Assembly: GCA_024277285.1 (NCBI GenBank)
Contig: JAJRVM010000337.1
Location: forward strand, 1-12,072
DNA: 12,072 nucleotides
Source: Planctomycetota bacterium
GTDB lineage: Bacteria > Planctomycetota > Planctomycetia > Pirellulales > Pirellulaceae
Direction: 5' to 3'
Shown: piece by piece, positions 7,589-12,072 of the stretch
Position numbering within the stretch: the first letter of the stretch is position 1
How the letters are laid out: each line of letters begins with the position of its first letter
Program-made: the position numbers and the translations under genes
The notes under the pieces: generated by a model
What the model was told of the DNA's origin: nothing
Seen by the model: only the letters and a program-made list of their open reading frames with translations
Database searches by the model: none

Positions 7589-8556
7589 GGAACACTGCCA
7601 TTTTTCTCGCGCTCACGCTGCTTGGCTTAGTCCTGTTGGGGTTCTATGCCAGTGCCTTTCAGTTGGAGGAGGGCAAGCAGGCAATCATTACGCAGTTCGG
7701 CCGCCCCACTCGCTCGGTCGTTGACGCGGGGTTGCACTTCAAAATCCCGTTTATCCAGAAGGTCCACCGCTTGGAAAAGCGACTATTGCCATGGGACGGT
7801 GCTGCCGAGAGCATGCAGACGCGCGACAAGAAACGCATTTTCGTCGATTTTTGGGCACGCTGGCGTATTACCAATCTGGAAGAGTTCTTTCGCGCCGTGC
7901 GTACCGAAGAGCAGGGGCAAAAGATCTTGGACGACCTGGTCGACTCGGCCGTGCGAAACGTGGTGGGCGATAACTACTTGATCGATGTTGTCCGTACGAC
8001 CAATGAATCGTTGCGCTATGAGAGTGAAACGATGAAGGAGATGACCGGCAGCGCCGAAGCGAAGCAAGATGTTGTCACCACCGGTCGCGAGGAAATGGAG
8101 CAGACGATTCTCAAGAACGTTGCCGCCGACCTCGAGGATAATAACTACGGCATGGAACTCGTCATCGTCAAGGTGAAACGTGTTAACTACATCTCTACCG
8201 TGAAAGATTCGGTCTACGAACGCATGCGCAGTGAACGGAAACGAATTGCCATGCTGTTCGAGTCGGAAGCGGAAGAAGAGCGGAACCGGATCGTCGGTTT
8301 GACGAAGAAGGAGCTGGATCAGATCGAGGGTGAGATGGAAAAGCGGTCGTCCGAGATTCGAGGTGAAGCGGACGCGGAAGTGATCAAGATGACGGCCACT
8401 GCCTATGGCAAGTCGCCCGAGTTCTATACATTGCTGCGACAGCTGGAAGTGTTCAAGGAAGCCTTGGGCACGAACACGCGATTGATCTTGACGACCGACA
8501 GCGATCTGTTGCGGTTACTCAAGGACTCTTCCGTGAAAGGGAGCTCGATCAAGTAG
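7585..8556 (+). CDS. hflC: HflC, SPFH/Band 7 partner of HflK
   Basis: The 323-residue protein has an N-terminal membrane segment (about 4-24) and an SPFH domain opening FQLEEGKQAIITQFGRPTRSVVDAGLHFKIPFIQKVHRLEKRLLPWDG. MQTRDKKRIFVDFWARWRI and the helical DSVYERMRSERKRIAMLFESEAEEERNRIVG are classic HflC signatures. The tail EIRGEADAEVIKMTATAYGKSPEFYTLLRQLEVFKEAL also fits. An extra segment of about 20 residues after TTNESLRY (SETMKEMTGSAEAKQDVVTT) is longer than in the E. coli protein. The start is fixed by AAGGAGGTG and the overlap with hflK. It converges on dnaA, with a palindromic element in the 92-base gap. Confidence 0.94.
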   Translation: MRNTAIFLALTLLGLVLLGFYASAFQLEEGKQAIITQFGRPTRSVVDAGLHFKIPFIQKVHRLEKRLLPWDGAAESMQTRDKKRIFVDFWARWRITNLEEFFRAVRTEEQGQKILDDLVDSAVRNVVGDNYLIDVVRTTNESLRYESETMKEMTGSAEAKQDVVTTGREEMEQTILKNVAADLEDNNYGMELVIVKVKRVNYISTVKDSVYERMRSERKRIAMLFESEAEEERNRIVGLTKKELDQIEGEMEKRSSEIRGEADAEVIKMTATAYGKSPEFYTLLRQLEVFKEALGTNTRLILTTDSDLLRLLKDSSVKGSSIK

Positions 8557-8586
8557 CTGGATCCACCTTGGCTTCAGCGCGTTGGA

Positions 8587-8651
8587 TGACGCAGTGTGGC
8601 ACGGCACTCCGTGCCGTTTTACGACGCGGAGCGTCGTACCACACTGCGTCA
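8587..8651. repeat. Palindromic element, short form, three-way-junction fold
   Basis: TGACGCAGTGTGG (8587-8599) pairs perfectly over 13 bp with CCACACTGCGTCA (8639-8651). Enclosed are ACGGCAC-TCC-GTGCCGT (8601-8617) and ACGACGC-GGA-GCGTCGT (8621-8637), joined by TTT. The loops TCC and GGA are themselves complementary. The element is the third member of the family at 5821-6090, with the 59-base spacer reduced to 3. It fills the gap between convergent hflC and dnaA and is a plausible bidirectional terminator. Its last three bases are the dnaA stop codon on the minus strand. Confidence 0.93.
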
Positions 8652-10052
8652 GCCGGTACGGATCTGCGACTCGACGCGTCGCAACGCTTCCTGAACGTCA
8701 CAGTTGCCGTGTGCCATCCGGACAGCTTGATTTCCATCCACCCAACGGTGGACTTGTTTTTGTGCCGAAATGACCGTGCTGTGGCTGCGATTCCCGAAGT
8801 ACTCGCCGATTTCCGTATAAGCGGCACGGGTGTACTTGCGCGCGAGCCACATGGCCAGTGCGCGGGGTTGGCTGAAGGTGCGAGATTTCCGCGCTGATTG
8901 CAGGCTTTGTGGCTCAAGGCCAAACACGTCGCACACCGCGCGGTCAATGTCGTTCAGTCTTACCACGCGCTGCGTTGCTCGGAAAACATCGACCAACGTC
9001 GATTGCGCGAGTGAGATGTCGATCTCGCGGCCGTAAGCGCGGCTGGATGCTTCAAGCTGATTCAATGCGCCGACCAGCTTGCGGGCGTCGCCGTCCAGGT
9101 GTTGGGCCAGCAACTCAACAACGTCGCCCGGCACGTGCGTTTCCATACGACGCGCGAACTGTCGCAAGAGTTTGCGCCGCGTTTCCACGTCCGCTCCTTC
9201 CATGCTGCATACCAGGCCCCCACCAAATCGGGCTGTTAACTCCGGACCAAACTTGGCTAGCTCGGCCGGCGAACGATCGGCGGCCAAAACCAACTGACGC
9301 TGCTCGCGCAGTAGTGAATCGATCGTATTTTGAAGCTCAACCAGCGTGGCACGTTTGCCAAGAAAAAACTGCACGTCGTCCAAAAGTAACAAGTCGACGT
9401 GCCGGTATTTGTGGCGAAAACTCGGCAAGCCACTCCCCTGCAGTGCTTCCAGGAACATCGAGGTGAACTGCTCGGCAGTCAAATAGAGTACGCGGCGGTT
9501 GCTGTTGCCACTGCGGACCGCTGACCAGATGCCCTCGAGCAAATGAGTCTTTCCAGAACCGGTCGGCCCAAACAGAAAAACGGGAGAAACGGTTCCCGGT
9601 CGCTCGACGACCATCTGCGCTGCAGTCTGTGCCAAACGTGTTCCATCACCGACGACAAATTGACTCAGATGAGCAAACCGCCGGCGTCCGAATGCCGGTC
9701 CGCGCAGGGCATTTGAGTTGGCACGTTGGGTGGTGCCGTCGGACTGCAAGTGGGGTTTGTTCGCGGCGATCGATCTGTCGTCGTCCAGAGGCTCGGCGAG
9801 TGCAGGATCGATGGAAAATCGCAACGCCATTGGCTTGCCGGCAACCGCCTCGCCCGCAGCCAGCAGTTCACTGCGGAATTGGCGCTGTAGCCGATCGACC
9901 GTGAACTGATCCGCCGCAGAAACGAGCAGCGACCCATCGGCCAAGCGCAGCATGACGCTGTCGCCAAACCATAGATCGAACCGTTCCTGACCGACTTCAG
10001 CAGCCACCGCTTTTCGCAAGGCCGAGTCGATTTCCCTATCCTGTTTTGTCAC
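8649..10052 (-). CDS. dnaA: Chromosomal replication initiator DnaA
   Basis: The 467-residue protein has the complete DnaA layout. Domain I (about 4-70) contains REIDSALRKAVAAEVGQERFDLWFG; a short linker follows. The AAA+ domain begins near 120, with Walker A GPTGSGKT at 162-169, Walker B LLLLDDVQFF (DD at 225-226) and the sensor-2 region GDARKLVGALNQL at 321-333. Domain IV is a helix-turn-helix with IGEYFGNRSHSTVISAQKQV; RSHSTV at 422-427 replaces the usual GRDHTTV. Domain IV separates it from Hda-type AAA+ proteins. I chose GTG at 10052 because domain I starts right after it; the frame extends upstream to 10214, but that part looks non-coding. AGGAA directly abuts the GTG, which is tight. 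No dnaN, recF or gyrase gene adjoins it. Confidence 0.92.
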   Translation of the reverse strand: MTKQDREIDSALRKAVAAEVGQERFDLWFGDSVMLRLADGSLLVSAADQFTVDRLQRQFRSELLAAGEAVAGKPMALRFSIDPALAEPLDDDRSIAANKPHLQSDGTTQRANSNALRGPAFGRRRFAHLSQFVVGDGTRLAQTAAQMVVERPGTVSPVFLFGPTGSGKTHLLEGIWSAVRSGNSNRRVLYLTAEQFTSMFLEALQGSGLPSFRHKYRHVDLLLLDDVQFFLGKRATLVELQNTIDSLLREQRQLVLAADRSPAELAKFGPELTARFGGGLVCSMEGADVETRRKLLRQFARRMETHVPGDVVELLAQHLDGDARKLVGALNQLEASSRAYGREIDISLAQSTLVDVFRATQRVVRLNDIDRAVCDVFGLEPQSLQSARKSRTFSQPRALAMWLARKYTRAAYTEIGEYFGNRSHSTVISAQKQVHRWVDGNQAVRMAHGNCDVQEALRRVESQIRTG

Positions 10053-10653
10053 TTCCTGATCGCATCCTTTGCACAAACACCAAGCGCCAAATGCCGCGCT
10101 CACTAACTGCCGAGAATCCCCCTGTTCAAAACTGCCAAGGGGGTGGGCCGCAAGCGGTCGCAGCACTCTCCATAAGACGGGCAAGATCGTGCGATTACAG
10201 GAACTGTATGTCACCGACGCGAATCACAAATGCCTGTCTGTGGTCGCCGATTTTACGTGTGCTAGCACTTCTGTAAAGAAGGTGTCGGCAACTTTTCGAG
10301 AACTGGTCGCAACCGTTCTCAAAACCCCGGGAAAACCGTTAGAACCTGTTCGAGAATTATCGGCGCAGACGTGCCACGACGAGTGGAAAAGATGTCAGAC
10401 CTTGGCAGACAATTCCCTATCGCCGTAATAGTCGCGCACACGATCAGCGCCAAGCTTGCAACTTGGTTTCCACGACTACATTCTCCATACTCCACACTCG
10501 CCAATCAAACATGGTTTTACCCTATGAAAACCGGGACGTAACGCATTACCACGTTGATCGTAAGGCAGATCCCCTTGATCGCATTATGCAGCAAGACTCG
10601 AGTCACTGCGGTGCGGCTCGCAACCTGACGTGCCGCGCCTAATGTGAAAATCT
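10053..10653. other. Spacer upstream of dnaA
   Basis: About 600 bases separate the GNAT gene stop from the dnaA start. I find no supported gene. CCCCCT (10118-10123) and AGGGGG (10138-10143) form a 6-bp stem. A cluster of TTCGAGAA-like boxes lies at 10293-10357. GGTTTT and AAAACC (10513-10518, 10527-10532) form a small hairpin. I looked for the DnaA box TTATCCACA or its complement and saw no match, so an origin is not supported by eye. Confidence 0.6.
10293..10357. promoter_or_regulatory. Cluster of TTCGAGAA-like boxes upstream of dnaA
   Basis: TTTTCGAGAAC (10293-10303) and TGTTCGAGAAT (10347-10357) agree at 9 of 11 bases. GTTCTCAAAA (10315-10324) is the inverse of the first, missing one base, so GAGAAC/GTTCTC forms an inverted pair about 11 bases apart. 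The position, about 240-300 bases before the dnaA start, would suit an operator. The binding protein is unknown and this may be chance. Confidence 0.3.
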
Positions 10654-11589
10654 TCAACGATTGGTCGAGGGGGAACATGACCCATTGGAGTATGCTGTTC
10701 GTACGTACACGCTTCGGCGGTCCCAACGTGAGAACCCTGCACGTTCGTACAGATTGCGCGCTGGCACATTGGTGTCGTCCACCGCCAGCACGATTCGCTG
10801 GCGGGCCGCACAGCGTGCCGTCCACTGTGCATGGCATGTCAGGAGCTCACCCCAGCGACGGCCGCGCATTTCTGGCACGATGCCCAAGTACATCAGTTCA
10901 CATTGGTCATTATCGGGATGGTCTGCCAACAGGACGCACCCGACATCGTGCCCTTGATACTGAGCAATTGTCCACCACTCGGGGCGGTAGACACCCGTGC
11001 GGCGGTATCCGGTCAGCACATCATCGATGCCGCGAACGCCATCAATGCCGGTGCAGTCCAGTGTTCCCTGATAGGTACGCTCGATCAGCACGTGCATTCG
11101 CGATTCATTCATGGGCACCATCGCTCGAAACGTGAGTTCGCCGCCGGGTGGCTGGACCGGAAACTGCTCGATCGAACTGACCAAATAATCCAAATCGGCC
11201 AAGTGCTGGTACCCGGCTTGCGCCAATCGCAACGCATTGGTAATGTCGCGCGCGGACAAGATCGCTTGAGTCAGGGCGATTCCGGCTGAATCTAGATGCT
11301 CGTCGACCGCGTTTTGCAGTAGATACGCTGTTTTCTCCGGCTCGTCAGCCGCGATGCAGGCTGGCCAGCAGAAGGCCGACCGACCGGGAACGACTTGGCC
11401 CCAGGCGGCACCCACTACGCCTCCAGTTCGACGTGCGTGAAACAGCCCGAGCATCTCGATTTCCCCAATGCGCTCGGCAGCCAGTAACCGGCTGATGACC
11501 GTGTCACCCAAGTGCAGCATTCGCAGTGCTGCGTGACGCGAGCCGGGAGGCGTGGTTTCGATGCTTACGGGTGTCTTTTCGCGGGACAT
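10654..11589 (-). CDS. Tandem GNAT-family N-acetyltransferase
   Basis: The 311-residue protein has a degenerate GNAT-like N-terminal half (to about 145) and a well-formed C-terminal GNAT domain. The latter has LMYLGIVPEMRGRRWGELL, the acetyl-CoA pyrophosphate loop (RGRRWG at 242-247), then RIVLAVDDTNVPARNLYERAGF, the usual last strands and helix. This two-domain plan is also seen in mycothiol synthase, but nothing here shows that substrate, so the acceptor is unknown. The motif YQGTLDCTGIDGVRGIDDVLTGY between the domains is, from memory, common to a planctomycete GNAT group. I chose ATG at 11589 because homology-like sequence begins soon after it. The frame is open upstream to 11823, but that part is Pro/Arg-rich with no motif. 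No Shine-Dalgarno precedes 11589. It points the same way as dnaA, 600 bases upstream of it. Confidence 0.8.
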   Translation of the reverse strand: MSREKTPVSIETTPPGSRHAALRMLHLGDTVISRLLAAERIGEIEMLGLFHARRTGGVVGAAWGQVVPGRSAFCWPACIAADEPEKTAYLLQNAVDEHLDSAGIALTQAILSARDITNALRLAQAGYQHLADLDYLVSSIEQFPVQPPGGELTFRAMVPMNESRMHVLIERTYQGTLDCTGIDGVRGIDDVLTGYRRTGVYRPEWWTIAQYQGHDVGCVLLADHPDNDQCELMYLGIVPEMRGRRWGELLTCHAQWTARCAARQRIVLAVDDTNVPARNLYERAGFSRWDRRSVYVRTAYSNGSCSPSTNR

Positions 11590-11600
11590 GACTAGAAAAG

Positions 11601-11628
11601 CATATACAATCAACCGAGTTTTCACCAA
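11601..11628 (-). promoter_or_regulatory. Candidate promoter of the GNAT gene
   Basis: On the minus strand TTGGTG (11628-11623) is followed after 16 bases by TATATG (11606-11601). The ATG at 11589 lies only 11 bases further on, so the mRNA would be nearly leaderless. That agrees with the lack of a Shine-Dalgarno. Confidence 0.3.
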
Positions 11629-11755
11629 GGTGGTTGCGTGGTTTTCGTGCCCGACTGGCCAACTGCACGCGGCGTCTCCGCTTGGCCGCTTGATCACCTT
11701 CAGACGGAGACGTGCATTCGGAGCTGGCGGTCCTACCGATATGGGGAAGTGTGGG

Positions 11756-11761
11756 TATAAT
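11756..11761 (+). promoter_or_regulatory. Candidate -10 box of the right-end gene
   Basis: TATAAT is a perfect match, preceded by TGGG. No TTGACA-like -35 lies 16-18 bases upstream, so it may need an activator or be fortuitous. Transcription from here would give a leader of about 170 bases containing the 16-bp repeats. Confidence 0.35.
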
Positions 11762-11824
11762 AGCAGGGTTGGAGTATTGTCGATGGGCAGACGCACTCTT
11801 GGTCGCCTCATGGAGGGCGCCACG

Positions 11825-11905
11825 ATGTCTGGTGAGCAGCCCTTACGGAGGCGGGGTGCAGTTCGAACGGGGTGCAGTTCGAACGGGGTGCAGTTTGAGC
11901 CTTGA
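11825..11905 (+). CDS. Possible 26-residue leader peptide
   Basis: ATG at 11825 has GGAGGG (11812-11817) 7 bases upstream, a better ribosome-binding site than many real genes here have. The frame ends with TGA at 11903-11905, 33 bases before the next gene's start. The peptide starts MSGEQPLRRRGAVRTG and is partly encoded by the 16-bp repeats. There is no homology evidence; it could be a translated upstream ORF that tunes the next gene, or chance. Confidence 0.2.
   Translation: MSGEQPLRRRGAVRTGCSSNGVQFEP
11853..11900 (+). repeat. Three 16-bp direct repeats carrying GTTCGAAC
   Basis: GGGGTGCAGTTCGAAC occurs at 11853-11868 and again at 11869-11884. A third, variant copy, GGGGTGCAGTTTGAGC, is at 11885-11900. 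Each exact copy contains the perfect 8-bp palindrome GTTCGAAC. The array sits 38 bases before the start of the next gene. Confidence 0.85.
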
Positions 11906-11938
11906 CTCTTTGGGGGCGGTGTTCGGAAAGGGATGACG

Positions 11939-12072
11939 ATGAAACGCGCGCGATTGACCGGACTGTTTTTCTTGCTGGCGATGGGCCCGGCGAGCTATGG
12001 GGTGGCTCAGGACGCTTCACAGACCCCAGTGCAGGAATCCCCAGTGCAGGAATTGCCAGTGCAGGAATTGCC
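11939..12072 (+). CDS. Exported protein with PVQE(L/S) repeats, 5' part
   Basis: Only the first 44 residues are present; the gene continues past the window. The N-terminus is a signal peptide: basic MKRAR, hydrophobic LTGLFFLLAMG, then PASYGVAQDA, with cleavage probable after GVA or AQDA. Residues 30-44 are PVQES, PVQEL, PVQEL, encoded by a 15-base DNA repeat that runs off the end. AAGGG (11928-11932) lies 6 bases before the ATG at 11939, which I prefer to the in-frame ATG at 11933 that overlaps that site. The repeat is probably a linker of a secreted or cell-surface protein, but the functional part lies outside the window. Confidence 0.75.
   Translation, partial: MKRARLTGLFFLLAMGPASYGVAQDASQTPVQESPVQELPVQEL
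12026..12072 (+). repeat. 15-bp coding tandem repeat
   Basis: CCAGTGCAGGAATCC (12026-12040), CCAGTGCAGGAATTG (12041-12055) and the same again (12056-12070) run in frame, and CC of a fourth copy ends the window. The near-identity at DNA level means recent copy-number change is likely. Confidence 0.9.

Larger units (their letters stand above)
11590..11938. other. Divergent spacer with hairpin, promoter and repeats
   Basis: The space between the GNAT gene and the right-end gene holds a hairpin (CGTCTCCG at 11673-11680 with CGGAGACG at 11705-11712, loop 24), a perfect -10 hexamer at 11756-11761, a possible short leader ORF and three 16-bp repeats. No larger gene is supported. Confidence 0.6.

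Noticed and set aside
10341..10365. TTCGAGAAT resembling a tRNA T-loop
   Set aside because: Flanking bases do not form a T-stem, and no acceptor, D-arm or anticodon arm fits upstream.
10069..10428. 119-codon plus-strand frame in the spacer before dnaA
   Set aside because: Starts at TTG without a Shine-Dalgarno, overlaps hairpins and boxes, and its translation has no recognisable domain or signal.
10644..11135. 163-codon plus-strand frame
   Set aside because: Antisense to the GNAT gene; composition is a shadow of the minus-strand codons.
11590..11823. 78-codon N-terminal extension of the GNAT gene
   Set aside because: Pro/Arg-rich, no GNAT-like sequence, and it would cover the candidate promoter and hairpin.
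11853..11900. Possible CRISPR array
   Set aside because: The 16-bp repeats are contiguous without spacers and there are no cas genes; the 135-bp repeats are likewise directly tandem.
11902..11907. TTGACT as a -35 box for the right-end gene
   Set aside because: The bases 16-18 further on are GC-rich or part of the Shine-Dalgarno; no -10 is present.

Overview
The window is about 12 kb of moderately GC-rich bacterial DNA. Gene content and repeat style point to a planctomycete, most likely of the Pirellulales/Rhodopirellula type. The evidence is a Tat-exported Gfo/Idh/MocA oxidoreductase, a DUF1570 putative metallopeptidase, a DnaA with the variant DNA-binding signature GNRSHSTV, a tandem-GNAT protein, and spacers full of palindromic dispersed repeats that read through as nonsense ORFs. 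This assignment is inference from family knowledge; there is no rRNA or tRNA gene to confirm it.

Layout from left to right. 1-285 is the 3' end of a peroxiredoxin-like (AhpC/TSA_2) gene. 286-1095 is an 810-base non-coding spacer: two inverted minisatellite arms around a structured, repeat-like core. 1096-2724 encodes a fused two-domain ABC permease of the iron(III) type. 2724-2822 is a 99-base element with 16-bp terminal inverted repeats that starts on the last base of the permease stop codon. 3119-4282 is an exported DUF1570 protein with an HEATH motif. 4507-5805 is a Tat-signal Gfo/Idh/MocA dehydrogenase broken by one in-frame TAG. 5821-6090 holds two tandem 135-bp copies of a palindromic element, followed by GAA-loop hairpins. 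6473-8556 is the hflK-hflC pair with a 4-base ATGA overlap. 8587-8651 is a short third copy of the palindromic element, and its right end supplies the stop codon of the convergent dnaA gene (8649-10052, minus). A 600-base spacer with a cluster of TTCGAGAA-like boxes follows. 10654-11589 (minus) encodes a double GNAT acetyltransferase. The divergent spacer contains a perfect TATAAT, an 8-bp hairpin and three 16-bp direct repeats, each built on or near the palindrome GTTCGAAC. The window ends inside an exported protein whose mature N-terminus starts a PVQE(L/S) repeat.

The genes form no single pathway. hflK-hflC is the only clear operon; its products form the SPFH complex that modulates FtsH in other bacteria. 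The permease has no ATPase or binding protein nearby. DnaA is the replication initiator, but I see no consensus DnaA-box cluster beside it.

The least ordinary content is between the genes. One palindromic family occurs in three copies. It has a conserved outer stem, two 7-bp hairpins with complementary TCC and GGA loops, and a compensatory base-pair change between copies. Two of the repeat elements contribute part or all of a neighbouring gene's stop codon.
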